Shown one piece after another: positions 25,725 to 40,700 of a DNA stretch of 64,000 nucleotides. Each line of letters starts with the position of its first letter. The stretch's first letter is position 1. Source of the stretch: Alentia gelatinosa (taxonomy: Eukaryota > Annelida > Polychaeta > Phyllodocida > Polynoidae); assembly GCA_950022655.1 (NCBI GenBank), contig OX465583.1, positions 36,111,360 to 36,175,359 on the forward strand, in the 5' to 3' direction. The position numbers were made by a program, and so were the translations under genes. Below the pieces are notes generated by a model. It was not told where the DNA came from and did not search any database. It saw only the letters and a list, made by a program, of their open reading frames with translations.

Positions 25725-28700
25725 GGGGGGGGTCAGTGAAATGGGCATGCTCAAACAGATGTTTACTCAATATTGATTTACATTGAGCATTGGTGTAACA
25801 TTCACCATGTCCATAAGTGGCACTGCCAGTTGCTTGCACTCTAGGAAGTGTCATTATTTAGGTGAAATGTATATTTGATGTGCTATTCATGTATTTTTGC
25901 ATCAGGTGTATGAGAGGATGGTTTATTCAGCATATTTACACATAAATAGAAGTCAAAATGGTTCATAACTTTGTTCTAGGAATCAATCAAGACCCAGTCA
26001 AATGATATTGGTTTGTAAAATTATGTGCAATATCATTTACTACCAGATATTAGCTTGACCTACTTTATTGGTATACATAGAAACAAAGGTGTTTCCCCCA
26101 CTTGGCTAGGGAGCAAGCAGACAGGTCTGTGTGCACTCATCCATGAATGATCACCCTGAAGCAAAACGTTTTATATACAGGTAGCTAAATATATGTGTGT
26201 ATTGAGCCATGACCTGTGAGTTCACAGAGGAGTAGGGCTTTAAATGTCCAATCAATGCAGGCCCTTCCCTATTCCTCCCTCCCTCCCTCCCTCCCTCCCT
26301 CCCTCCCTCCCTCCCCTCCCTCCCTCCACCTCCCTCCCTCCCTCCCTCCCTCCCTCCCTCCCTCCCTCCCTCCCTCCCTCCCTCCCTCCCTCCCTCCCTC
26401 CCTCCCTCCCTCCCCCTCCCTCCCTCCCTCCCTCCCTCCCTCCCTCCCTCCCTCCCTCCCTCCCTCCCTCCCTCCCCTCCCTCTCCCACATATTGAACGT
26501 TAAACTAGCCAAACAATCAAACAGACAACCCGTTCACCTGTCCCCCTCTGGATGTAAAATACTACTGGTACCCAGTGAGCCCTACATCTCAATTGCTCAA
26601 TCTGACGGCCTCATAACATAGAATTTAGGTCAAGTATCACCTTTTACCAAGGTAAATCTCATTTAACCTAAAAAATCATCATTAGGACATTCTGTAGTCG
26701 TCAGAAAGTATATTAAACCCACAATTGCTCATATATGCCTGTAACACAATAAACAATATGAAACCAACTAACAGCATTGAAACTTAAGTGTGCAAATGAT
26801 ATCAACTTTTGGACAGTATAGAGCATTTCAAAAAGGTTATTAGCGGGTGGACGGTTGGTCCTATAGGTTATGGCTATATCCATTCTTTTTAACAAAGATG
26901 AATCACAAAAATGTTAAACTTTGCACGACGGTGTTTTCCCTCAGATCCTTTAGCGATGGGAACTCATAAATCACTGGAGGCCATCGGCGCTAGTCTCCAG
27001 CGACAGTATGAACGCTGGCAGCCGCGGGCCAGGTACAAACAGAGTCTGGACCCGACTTCTGAAGAGGTGAAGAAACTATGCACCTCTCTTCGCAGGAACG
27101 CCAGGGTAAAGCAACATTGTATCTACTTACTGCAAGATGATCAACATACGATAAAACGTTTCAACATTGCCGGTTATCAGATCAGTGTATTGACCATGAG
27201 GTTGTTATCAGTACAACGCCAGTGTCATTGAGAGATATACTTTAGTTGATGTGGAATACATAGTCGATTGATCTCAAAAGAATGATAATCCACTTTAAGT
27301 AGGACCATTTTAACCAAAGCATAAATTCCATAGTTCCATTTCAATGATGCGAAAGCATATCAGAGTGCCGCATTCCATAAAACCTCTACTCTTTTTGTTG
27401 TCTGTCTCTGAAAATGTGTGTATAGTACAAATGTATATCAATTTTAGACATGTGTGGTCCATTCTGAACAAATATGGATTACTAAAGCAGGATAAACTTG
27501 TTGTTTCAGGAGGAGCGGGTACTCTTCCATTATAACGGCCATGGTGTCCCTCGCCCTACTGTAAACGGGGAGCTCTGGGTTTTCAATAAGGTAAGAAGCT
27601 CATGATACTGATAAGACGTATTTGTTTCTTTGCAGTGGTGCCTTTAAACACCATTTGATAGCTAAATCGATGTATTTATCGCAGCAACACAAGATCTTGT
27701 GGTAGTTTATCACTTGACTTCATCGAGGTTGACCGCAAATTGGACTGTTTCTAATTATTTTGTCTTTTTTTCCCTAAAATTATTAGTAAAAAAAATGTTT
27801 CTTAACTGATATAGGTCTGAAAAAGTAAAACCAAGACCCCAAGGCTGCCGAAATAAAAACTGAAAGATGATTTGTATGTCATGTCTTATTGGTCTACAGG
27901 ATTACACCCAATATATTCCACTCTCCGTGTATGATCTACAAATGTGGATGGGCAGTCCCTCCATCTACGTGTACGACTGTTCCAATGCCGGCATCATCCT
28001 TGAATCATTCAAACAGTTCTCACAGCAGCGGGAACAGGAACTGGAGGTGAGTAATTAGCTTTATTAGGCACTTACCAGCTTGTTTTACACACAAATCACT
28101 AAACAGAGGGTTGGGAAACGCTTAAGACTGTATTTAGACATAATCTGCACATCATGTTGGATTCAACAGTGCCTCTTTCTAAAAGCGAGTTTTTTGGTGA
28201 ATGTTTTCGTTTTACTCTTCACATGGAATACACACTATAGCCAATATCATGGTCACATCTGATACAGTTGGTGCCTAATGGCCAAGAGATTATGCCACAC
28301 GAGTGACAACAATTGTAAGGTGTATCGATACAGAAGTTGAAATCTAAGCAACCACAGATACATCCGTCTTGATGGATAGGGATTTTATTGGTATTGATAG
28401 TCACTTATATAGATAGTCATTTGGAACATTAGGCCTTCAATGTAAGATCTATAGATGTATTATAATGAATGTATAGGCGGTGAGAAGTTTATGTACTCAT
28501 ACCATTATCCGGTATTTCTGACAGTTGGCCATGAACGGGCAGCGGTACCCGACTCCGGCGGCGGCGGCGTCCAGCTCGCCCGTCAAGAACTGTATCCAGC
28601 TGGCGGCCTGCAGCGTCAAGGAGCTGCTCCCGATGAACCCCGACCTGCCTGCCGACCTGTTCACCGCCTGCCTCACCACGCCCATCAAGATAGCACTCAG

Positions 28701-31700
28701 ATGGTCAGTTCCCATGATGCAAATATTTTTCCATCTTAATCCTTCTGAAATTCCAACTGTCCTCCTAGCCATTATACATGACCTCTGTCTGTCAGCTTTT
28801 ATGTACCCCCTTCCGTTTGTCCTTGCCCCCGTCAATATTTCTAATTGAAATGCATACTAAGCTGTTGTTTCTTGTATTACAGGTTTGTTCTACAAAATAC
28901 GACATGTCTAGTACCAGGAATCAATATGGAGTTGATAGACAAGTAGGTTGTAGTTTTATTTTGTGAAACGTTAAAGATTACTCTCCATGGTTACTCATTC
29001 CATTTGGGAAAGGTTATTATTGGGAGATTGTCCATTTAGGATCGAAGCATTGGTGGCAGTAGAAAAAAAGAATCATATTGTTATCAACTGGAGACTACGT
29101 CTGCCTAAAAGGTCCGTAAATAATTTGGATTTACACAAGGGGAAAACGGCAAGACAGTTCCTTGAATGACAAGTATTACGATATTGAATTTTCATTGACG
29201 ATGTAAATATTTGGACGATCTTTTTTTTAAAAGAATTCCCGGTCAGCTGAACGACAGGAGAACTATGCTTGGAGAACTTAACTGGATCTTCACGGCTATC
29301 ACAGATACTGTAGCCTGGAACACTCTGCCCAGGGGTGAGAACGTTTAGGACATCATAACATAATAAAATGATCATTACTATCCGTACTTATCCGTGTCTC
29401 TAAACGGAATTAGATGTACTCCTTGCACTTCTGATATGTTTTGAGATACAAGCAAGTAACACGAAGATTAGTTCGGTTTGTTTTCTTTGTCAAACCACAT
29501 GTTAGATGTTTATACCAAAATAAAAGAACATCTGTTTTAATACCCGACGAATTGTGGGTTTCAGATTTATTTCAGAAGTTGTTCCGACAAGACCTGCTAG
29601 TTGCCAGTTTGTTCAGGAACTTCCTATTGGCGGAACGTATCATGCGCTCATATAACTGTACGCCAGTCTCAAGTCCAAAGCTGCCAGCAACCTATCAACA
29701 TCCCATGTGGTAAGTCATTATCCAACTTATATCTTTCTATTCTATTGCTCTCTTACAAAAATGACTACCTTTTGCCACCTTCGTTTCTTTTAATAACGTC
29801 ATAATACGGTTTGATTTCAGTTAGACGCCTAAGGGACTAAGCTATTTCTTAAAGTAGTAGTACATCACCTTTTCCTTAAAGAAATAAAACATCTTCGTCC
29901 TTTTTGGATAGTTATCTGTTCTAATCTGATTTTATTTTACCATAATTTAAGTTATGGCGTAGTTATCAAATATAGAAGTCAATATGAACAACATGAAACA
30001 GTGATTCTGGTGTTTGAGTTTACTTTTAAAGTTTGGGGGTTGTTCTGAATTATTAATCAAATATCAAATTTGTATCTCCTTGGCATTCATGTTGGGCCGA
30101 ACTTGTTGTAACTGTGTTTCCTCCAGAATAAATTTCTTAAAAGTGCAAGCGTTTTTCTCTGTTTGCATTCGGAAACTTGATTCATGTATAAGTAAATATT
30201 TACTTAGAATTACCCCAGCATTTCATCTATGTAGTGTGGGAACTGAAAGAACTTTCACCTCGGTAAATGTGTAGGGATGGCATCTCTACCTAAATTCATC
30301 TCATAGATTCGATCATCACTCAACCAATTTATGTTTAATAGAACATTTTGGACGTGAAATTACCCAAACTAAAAAAAAAATAGTACCACGACCACCTTCC
30401 CAGTTGTGACACTAGATCTTCATTTTTCAGGCACGCATGGGACTTGGCGCTGGACCTGTGTCTATCACAACTGCCGGGCATTCTCAATGAAGGCAAGTCC
30501 TTCACACACTCGCTGTTCTTCGCCGAGCAGCTCACTGCCTTCCAGGTATGGCTGGCCTACGGGTCGGAAAAGCGGAGTCCCCCAGAACAACTCCCTATCG
30601 TACTACAGGTGGGTCTTTAAATGTAATTGCTTATAAATTGCTCAGCATGTTTAGTTCTTACAGATCATAGGATCGTAGGCCATACATACACCACATACCT
30701 TTATTGGTGTCGAATAAAATTCATTTTGAAATCATTACTGTAGTCCAAAGGTTTTTGAATTTGTTAATTCAAGTCACTCAATCTGTATTCTCTGTTGTTT
30801 CAGGTGCTATTAAGTCAAGTTCATCGGTTACGCGCATTGGACCTGCTGGGCAGGTTCCTAGATTTAGGACCGTGGGCTGTGAGTTTGGTAAGTGTCTGTT
30901 ACATATGATACACGTATTGTTAGATATTGCAGATCACAGTTTGTTTATATATCGATATATCATCCCTAGTAAGGTAACTCGTTGGTCCAGAAGCACAGCA
31001 ACTGACGAGTAATATTTTGAAAATAAATTTGATCCTATGAAGCTAAAACCTAAAAGCTAAAAGGGTTGTAATTTTAAGACCTTTTTATACCTGTTATATA
31101 GCATAACCTTAAATTTGTGTTGTTAATTTTTTTGTAAGTATTTATTTCATTCTATTGAAACATCTTCCATGAAATATAGACATGCCAGTCAAACAAGCAA
31201 GACAAGATGTATTTAAGATAAATGTGAAAGGAAAAATTAGGGAAATGACAGAGTTGGGCAAGATAATGAAAATTAGAATTGTTTTAGTTACTAAATTAGT
31301 GTACAGAAGAGTTAGTGAGTGTGATGTAATTTCATCATGTGGTTCTTTTGCAGGCGCTGTCAGTGGGGATCTTCCCCTACGTCCTAAAACTGCTACAAAG
31401 CTCGGCACGCGAGCTGCGGCCTCTCCTCGTCTTCATATGGGCCAAGATCCTGGCCGTGGACAGTGTGAGTAGTGCACGATAACCTCCCTGAGAATTTCAT
31501 TCATAATCTCTACAAAAGGGGATAGAGCATCTACCACGTCTGCCAATATCCCGTGTAGAATAATATAGAATTGTTGTAAGTTATGGGGAAATTCAACATG
31601 TTTTATCTTTAAGGCTATAAAGGATTTTTTCAAACCAAGAACGCTTTTGATGGTATTTAAATTTCGCAAATCTTTAGGCTACCTTGTACACAATTAAAAA

Positions 31701-34700
31701 TGTATCGTCAATGTAATTGAAGTTTTGAAAATGTATAAATTATTCTTCACTTAGGTGCATGCTCCTAACTACCAGAACCCTCGCTTAAAGTATATCGCTA
31801 CTTTCACATTTGCTGTTTCTGTGTTGACTGATTTGTATGTAAGTGTTGGAATGATTTTTCCTTTAATTGAATTTGCTGAAACTTTAATTTCAGTCGTGTC
31901 AAGCGGACTTAGTGAGGGATAACGGCCACAGATATTTCCTATCGGTGCTTTCTGACCCTTATATGCCGGTAAGTTTAAGAATGGTATTATACTATCATAA
32001 TGGACACAGCAATTAAAAATGAATACAAATTGTCAGTGTTCTCTGCTCTTGAAGTGAAGTTCTAAAAGAAATTCAATCCATTTCAGGCTGAACACCGGAC
32101 GATGGCTGCATTTGTGTTAGCAATGATTGTGAATGATTATCCAAATGGTCAGGTTAGTACTTCCTTTTTATCTTTCTGCTGTTTAATTAAATTTATTCAT
32201 TAAATATATAAAACTGTATCCATCAAAATTATAGCAATTCGTCTGGTAATTCCTAGAGCATTTCTGGTAATATTTCCATCTACAAAAATGAGATTTCTGG
32301 TACAATATCAAGCAAGTTTGAGTAATATTTTAAGGTCTACTTACGCAAAATATTATTCGACTTTGCACTAAATGTTGATGTTAGTAGGAACGATTTTTCC
32401 GCAAGCCACTTGTCTTCGCTTATTTCTCTAAAATAACACTATACATATGTTTTACACACAACTGTTAACTTGATACCAGGAAGCGGCGCTGCAGGGCAAC
32501 CTTATCGCCATCAGTCTTGTCCAGCTGAACGACTCCAGTCCCCAGCTGCGCCAGTGGCTGGCCCTCTGCCTCGGAAAGGTATGCAGACATACTTTAATAT
32601 AGATATCTCAGCGATGTTATCCGTCCATGAAGAGGGATGGAAGGATCCAAATACATTTCTCATATTGTGAATTTCATAACAAGCATGGGAATTGTCCACC
32701 GGAAAAGTGGATTCGCATTTTATTCCCGACCGACAAATCCGCTTTATAAATCGATGTAAATCCGATGACAAAAAATTTTGGTAGGGGGAGGAGGATTACA
32801 TCATCAAAAATCGTGAAGTTAGCAATTAGAGGTTTCCTTTACTTTAAGAAAGTACAACTTACGGTGCCCCCCCCCTTCCAGGACCCCCTATTTTTTTCGA
32901 GTTTTTTTTATTTCATGATGCCATTCACATCCCATTTTCAACACTTGTATTTATAATGATCGAAATTCCACAATGGTTACAAGCCGGCCGCACCTGGCCA
33001 TACCCTGGCCGAACAGCGATTGAACCCCGCTGGAATCCGACCGTATTTCTCTATCAGAGGTAGATGTGGTCTCAACGTTGATATCCGGTCTCCATTTCCA
33101 ATTTGATTTAGAGAGTGGGTATCGTGTTTCTGAAGTGATGTGGATGTATGGTTACCATGGATTAACACAAATAGCCATCGTTATGGAAATTTTGTAGTAA
33201 TGGAACAGTAAAGTGTTTTTTTTATGACTGAGTGTCACTCTGAAGATCTGCAGCGGCTTTTCGTGGAAGATGTATCCCCTCATTTTCTAGAGATGGCAGA
33301 TTTCTATATTCCTTGGCAATCCACGCTTACATTTTCAGTACGTTTCATTGAGCCTTAGTCATAAAAAAATTGGTTTGAACATCCTCACCGTCCCTCAGTC
33401 CCACACCGTTGCCGACACCAACGTGTTTTGCACATTTTCTTGGTTTCTCTGATGCAGCAAGTTACCCATGAAAATTATGTTTGTAATATTTTTGGTTCCT
33501 TTGAAGTTCAGGAAATTGTCTCAGTTGGAAATTTTGTTACCACAATTTGTTCTGCCCTAACTGACATCCCTGTTGTATATATTGTGATGTGTAATGCTCA
33601 GCCATATTTATAGTCACACACATTATATGAGATATTGATTACATATGTGTTATGACAAACGTGCATCCTTGTTGACGTTCCAGGTGTGGACTAACTTTGA
33701 TGCAGCCAGATGGTGCGGGGTACGAGACAGCGCTCATGACAAGTTGTACACGCTGCTGAATGACCCCGTTCCCGAGGTAACTCCAATTCATATTCTACTA
33801 TCATACAAAGAAAACTATAACAAGAAACTCGCGTCCCATATGATTATTAGCAGGTGGACAGTTGGTTTTTAGGTTATGGCTATAGCCTACTGTAGTACAC
33901 ATGCTTGTAGAGTCACTAGACAATTTGACCATATTTTTGCTTTTTTTATAACTTCCTAAGTACAGCTAGAAATATGATTTCCTATGTACTCATGGCAATG
34001 CTGATTGCCAATTAAAATCGCCCTCAGGTAGGTAAATATATCTGTGCACTGATGCATGAACTACTGAGTTCACAGAGGAGTAGGCCTTTAAATAGCCAGT
34101 CAATCGAGGCCCTTCCCGATTCATATATAAACTCCCTCCCCTCCCCTCCCCTCCCCTCCCCTCCCCTCCCCTCCCCTCCCCTCCCCTCCCCTCCCCTCCC
34201 CTCCCCTCCCCTCCCCTCCCCTCCCCTCCCCTCCCCTCCCCTAGGGCTTTAAATATCCAATCAATGCAGGCCCTTCCCTATTCATGGATGCCTTCCCTCC
34301 CTCCCTCCCTCCCTCCCTCCCTCCCTCCCTCCCTCCCTCCCTCCCTCCCTCCCTCCCTCCCTCCCTCCCTCCCTCCCTCCCTCCCTCCCTCCCTCCCTCC
34401 CTCCCTCCCTCCCTCCCTCCCTCCCTCCCTCCCTCCCTCCCTCCCAGCCTCCCTCCCTCTCCCCTCCCTCCAAAATGGCTTATTCAATATGGAATATGAA
34501 AAGATTCTGTTAATAGAAATGGTATCAGGACGAGTTAACACATGTAACTTGTCTTACCTGTCAGGTGCGAGCAGCAGCTGTGTATGCACTGGGCACCTTC
34601 ATCAATAACAGCACGGAGCGAAGTGACCACGCCAACAGCATCGACCACGGCGTGGGCATGACTGTGTCCTCCATGGTCTGTGACGGCAGTCCTCTCGTCA

Positions 34701-37700
34701 GGAAGGTAGTTATACCCACGTTTAATACTTCAAATATCACCAGGATGCTGTTTATATCTATGTTAAGCAACTCCGAACTCTATGGTCCTGTGCGTTGCTG
34801 CATAATGCTAACTCCCTCAGCCCCAAAATACTTGATTTTCCTTCAAATTGAAAAAAAGGTTTTGTCTCAAAGTACATGGAATTTTGAGGAATGAGTCCAG
34901 GGCTCGCGAGTAACTCATGGTATATGAATAAATGAATATCATATTTGCCTTTGTGTGACGATGTTCTTGGATATTTCAGGAGCTGGTGGTAGCACTCGGC
35001 GGCCTCGTTGCTCAGTTTGAAACCCAGTTTGCTGCTCTGGCTTTCAAACTCTTAGAGGAAGAGAAACTTCTCCTTGGGCCTCAAGGTAAAATATTTTCGT
35101 TCTCCGTGTATACACATTAAATTCACGTTCAGGGGATCACTGCAACATTCACCTCACACATGGGGACAGTAATCTTCACTGTTTTGGATGCATGGAGAAT
35201 GTTCATAGGCATTCATTGTAAAAGTCGGCACACAATCGTAACTACAGGTTATTTTCCTTTTTATTGTTTTAATTGAAATCCTAAGAAACTAATTTATTCT
35301 GATCGGTTCATAGACTGGTCTGAATAAAGGTTCTTCTGCATTTTAATAGAAAAAGAAAACAAAAGTTGAAAGTTCTTCATACATATATTAAGGAATCCTG
35401 TATTTTAGTTTTTGGTAGACCGTATTGGGTATATGTCACATTGTATGTTAAACGGATGTAGACTAGATATGATTGTTTTAGGTGACCACCGTAGATTGGC
35501 AATGCGCCGAGGCAGTGGTAATTACCTCTTTTATTTCACGTGGTGGTACCCCACCGGACTGCTCCTAACCTACTGACGCCACCACCACCATAACGTCACC
35601 CCTTTTGGGTAGCAATGTTTCCCGAAATACAAGATCAGTATCATACCACCCTAAGTGTTGTCAACAAACGTCAGGCTCAGTTAAGTCTAACATAGTTCAA
35701 AGATACAGTTAACATTTCCAAAGAGTGATGAGATAAATCACCTTTTTAAAGTACAAGGGGGAAATAGAATGTTGGCTGTATTCTAAAAAGAACCCCTCAA
35801 TATATGAGTATATTGTTTTTAATATATTTTGTTGTAAAACAAGAAAGTCTTTTAAGAGACATTAAATTTCATTAATCATTTCTAAAAGTTTCTGCAAAGT
35901 GTCCATCGGCCAATCCAAAAAGGGTAGCTTTTGGTGGAAGTGTGTAGTTTCAGGCAACTGTCTTTACTGTTACATTGGGTGGTGTAGTGTACTGTTCCAA
36001 AGAAACTTCCAGTATTGGATAGCTTTGGCACTGTGAAGCGTTATATTAAACACATACTAGTCTGTTCTACACTGCATCAAATTCATAAATTCTCACTGTA
36101 CCTCAAAATCCCCCACCTTGTTTTCCATGAAAACAAATATAAACAGTCTGGCAAAATCATTTGGAATTGAAGACTTATTTCGGCAAATAGATCCCTTTGT
36201 ACTGAGAAAATAGATATTGGTTATTAGGTGGTCTTTCTGCGATGAATCGAATTTGATGCATCATTTTTATATTTTTCAAATTAATTTTTAAACAGTTTCT
36301 ATTACATGCTTACGTGATTGAAAAAAAACCAACTACAACGAACTTTTCATGTCATGACAGATGTAGGTTTTTATTTTCCCGTTGGAATATGTATAGCTTA
36401 GGTAGTTCCACAACTAGTTGTGAATATATTTGAACGCGGAATTTTCTTCTAAGAATGCTAGATAAAAGCATGGGTGGAGCAGTAGTTTAAAACTATTGAA
36501 TTTTGTAGAGCAGTCTATAAAATAGAAGTCACAGTAGCTTGTCGTAGCCAAAGCAGACGACATTTGGATGAAAGCATTAATCCATTGATATTTACACATT
36601 AATTTGTTAAAGTTTCGATGGTAGATAAGTGAATTTGGTTGTAATTACTATTAAGTGTTATACACACATCGGGGAAGCTACATATCCTCTGCAGTTACAT
36701 CTGAACGAACAACTGAAGTAATGTCGGGTAACTAAAGGTCTATAGGATGTCGCACCCTCTAACCGTGGAACTATCCTCGCACTGTTATAGAAATACTAAA
36801 CCCATGTTGACAAAAACAAAATAAAAGAAATATGTTGGAAAATTTGCATTACATTTACCCGCCCACCTGTTTTGTGAAGAGTGCTTCATGTTATAGAAAT
36901 GATTACTTTTCATCAAACACTCATTGAATCAAATGTCATACGGCGTCCAAGCGTTATTTCAATGTGAACCTTTGTATTTAAACTGATTGCATTCAGAACC
37001 AGGAGTAAGCAATTACAGTGGGTGCGAATACTGATTGAAATTCCCTGCCAATTAACTGATAAAAATGTATTTTACCTTTGAGAAATACTTTCATTGTGGG
37101 ACAATCTCTAGGTTTTTATCGCCAGTTAAGCTTAAACCCTACTGACATCCATGCCAATTAAAGTGGCTGATAGCTCTATAGTTAATGAGGAAGCAATATA
37201 GTGTGGAAAGTAAGCTCAGCAAATATAGCACTGGACTAGTAATCAAGATTGTAGGTTTGAGTCCCACTGCAGTTACCTTTCTCGTTCATCCCCAGCAGTG
37301 GTAGACCTACTGCCTTATCGAAAGCCAGTCTTTCTCATGCCATGTCTGTTTGGCGTCCAAAGTAAACTCTTTCTGCAGCAAACGCGTTGTGGTATATTGT
37401 GATCACTGTCCTGTGGTATATAACCAACTAGTGAGGCAAGCTTAACCTTGAGATAGTCGATATATTCCCATATTGTCCCATACAGTATTAATTAAACCAA
37501 AAAGCAACAAACAAACCTACCTTAGACTTAATGTAAAAAGAGCCTCCATGTTTTTAAGAAGTTGTTAGATATTTTGGATACCGGAACCTTGTTGGTATGC
37601 ATATGCCACACACAATTCTGCATGAATATCCCTGACCAGTCATTGTGTGAGTTCTGGTGATGTGGGAAGTCGTGAATCAAGTAATTGCGTGGCCGTAAAG

Positions 37701-40700
37701 ATGATGAGGGGCGTCAATGGTCGTGGGGCGGCCTCGTGCATGTTCAATTAGTTGCTGCCCCCAACAGCTTAGGAACTTAAACGCTTTGCGTGGACGGGGT
37801 CGCTGAAGTATGCACCTTACCACTGCACTGCCCTGCCACACAGATCAGCTTGCTCGAATTCCTTTAATTGCGCCAATACTTTTTCAAGGGATGCTACAGT
37901 TATTATTTTATTGCAGTCTGTCATTGCTTTGAAATGCCTCGACATTGTGCTGGGCTGGTTTTGATGTTTGTATCATGTCAGGAAGTGAAAGTACACATGT
38001 ACATGCAGGGATGCAAGTATGCTGATAGATTACTGATATAACAAATTTCAAGAATTTCATTGATAGAAATTCTGTGGACCACACCGGACATACCGTGACC
38101 GGACCCTTGCGGTACCTTTGCAGCACCCGGCAATACTCCGGCGGCCAAAAGTGGCCGCTAAAAGTTGTCGAATTTCTGATTTTGGGAAAGTGGTCGAGTC
38201 TCCTCAACTGATCTTTATACAATGTATACACACCTCCCTCAATTCTGAGCATGGCTTACTTTTTACACCCAACACTGTCCAGTTCGTTTTCCCTCGAGAT
38301 TTAATTTCCTGTGTGTTTTTTTCCTAATCACCACTTGCATCAATGTACATGACATCCGTACATCCATTGATGTATGCCATCAGATTTCACAAAATCCTTT
38401 ATATTATCATATATATATATGTTATTTCTCATAATGGCTACCTAGATGTTAATACATGATACAATTTTTCTTTTCTATAATAAATTTCGCCTGTTCCACA
38501 GGTTTTGTTTTTTTCATTATCATTATATTTTTTAATACGATCACCACAATTAGTATCATTATGTAGAAATACATCCTATACGACTGCACCCCTGATAGTT
38601 CACATGCATTTAAGTATCGAGTGGATGAGGAGAAATAAGACCCGCCTAGAGCAGACACCATGCTGCTGCTGCTGCACCTTCTTAGTCTCCTCTGGTCCTC
38701 TCCTCGTCAAACTTCATCACACTTCGCGCAGTGCTGCCGCTGATCTCACCCTGACAAGCCGCCACTTTTCTCTCCATCAGACACCGCTGCTTTTACCACC
38801 TCAGCGACGACCACAGGGGGGATGCGGCGAAGTGCCTCAAGCCGAAGTCTGCGCGGTCTCCTCAGCCCTAGCACCCCCGGTAACAGTAAGCCATTCCTAC
38901 CTCCTCCAGCATCACAATGACCGCCTAGGCGTTAAGTTTGTGACCTGCCTCTGGGTATTCTTAAACTTAAACACACTATTCACCAATTCACTCTGTGTTC
39001 ATGCACATAGTTTAGAATACAAGGCCGTCCTTTGATTAACAGATTGTCGGGGATTCTTTTATTAATCTTATCTTTACCATATTCTGCGAATGAAATATGT
39101 AAGTTCGAAATTATGGAGGTCCCTTATTCGGAATTACTCTATTCTTTTATTAATCTTATCTTTACCATATTCTGCGAATGAAATATGTAAGTTCGAAATT
39201 ATGGAGGTCCCTTATTCGGAATTACTCTAGCATGTCATTTCAAATTGATTGATGCTAGAGTGTTTATATTGTTTTGTTGTGTAGATAGTTTTAAATCAGC
39301 TACCTATTAAACTACTTATCTTTTGAGCAACATAGCTGAAGATACCATCGTACAGAGTTGTTACTCTGAATGACAGAAGCCTCTACGCCAACATACCCAA
39401 TGGTGAGGGGAGAAGGGTCGCAGTGATTTGGTCGGATAGATACCAGCCAATTCCCACAAATGATCGATTTGAAACATGTTTCGCAGATGCTGAAAATTGA
39501 TTTAAAAATGAATAATTTCCCTTTCAAACTAAACTATTAAAACGTGTTGTTCAACCGTAGAACCTGCCATTGACAGATAAAGAAACCCTGGCTGTTTGGG
39601 ATAGTCCTACATGGTATTACACGGTGGTTACTATGTAATAGTATGATGCCACTCCTCAAAATGGTCACAACGGTTGAGAAAAGAACATTCTTATGTTTAA
39701 GGTAGCTTCAATCGTACTTATGCCTCGTCTGCCAAAAGAAACTACAAGATTACCTGGAAAATTCCAAATCCATAACTTTATGTTCACTGTATCATAAGTA
39801 AGCTGTATTGGTGTGTTCTTTTCAGAGCGTGAGACAAGATTTATCCTAATCAAAATCAAAATCATGCATGCTTGACTTCCATGCTTATACAGTCCATCAT
39901 CACATATATCTAAGTCGACACCTTAACAGATGCCAACCGCGCCAACCACTGACCCCGAAACGCCACTTCTGCTAAGGATATTCTTTTAACAGGGTGACCA
40001 AGAAGTTCCTGATGGGAATGTGTAGATATTTTCCTTATTCAGATAAATCTTTGAAAGTCAAAAGTGGCTAGCTTGACAAAGATGGTATCAATTAAGCCAC
40101 ATTCAAGCCTTTAAAAGAGTGGATTGAGCCTCCCCACAGACCCCAACCCCATACCATGGCCGACACTGACATGTATTCCACGTTTCGTGGTCTTCCGAGG
40201 CAGCAAATCCCAAATGAAAAAAAAAAAGTATGCAGTCTTTTTTCCTAACATCGGACATCCCTGAAAAGTCCCAAGAAATTCAACCCAATTAGTGTTTTCG
40301 GTTATGATAGAAATGCTCAAGTCACGTACTCCTGACCAAAATACAGTCCATACTATTTACACATAATGATGTTTGAACACCTTGGAATCTTTACGTTAGT
40401 GAATCCGCTGGGGCCGCTACTGAGCGCGAGTCAGGAGAACCTGGGCACGTCGGACCTGACGCCGGTGAAGCGCATCTCCTCGTCCTCCTCACTGGGCGGG
40501 CTGTCTGTGGGCATGAGTAGCGTCTACAGTAACCTGTGGAAGGTGCTCCTCCAGCTCTCCACAGACCCCCAGCCTCAGGTGGCCGAGATGGCGCGCGCAC
40601 TCCTCCACTCCGTCAGAGTCAAGGTCAGTCCGGCTGAATTTCTGTGAATCTCGCTGGATGTATATATTTCACTGAAGATATATGCATATATATACGCTGG

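Larger units (their letters stand above)
25249..26500 (+). mobile_element. TTAGCAGGTGGAC-family element with (CCCT)n end
   Basis: Starts with the family terminus TTATTAGCAGGTGGACGG and runs through the shared interior (TATAGCTCACAAATACAG, 'cagttgcttgcactctagg', 'aatgatattggtttgtaaaatta') to 'ggctttaaatgtccaatcaatgcaggccctt', which meets a 210-bp CCCT array. It contains the long G-tract at 25680-25733. RPTOR intron 2. Confidence 0.7.

Noticed and set aside
26151..26621. Long open frames on both strands (Pro/Ser/Leu-rich and Gly/Arg/Glu-rich)
   Set aside because: They are translations of the (CCCT)n array; the same pattern recurs at 34264-34608.
37690..37850. GC-richer patch in RPTOR intron 19, considered as an extra exon
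   Set aside because: No frame joins exons 19 and 20 in phase with linker-like sequence, and the two already join without it.
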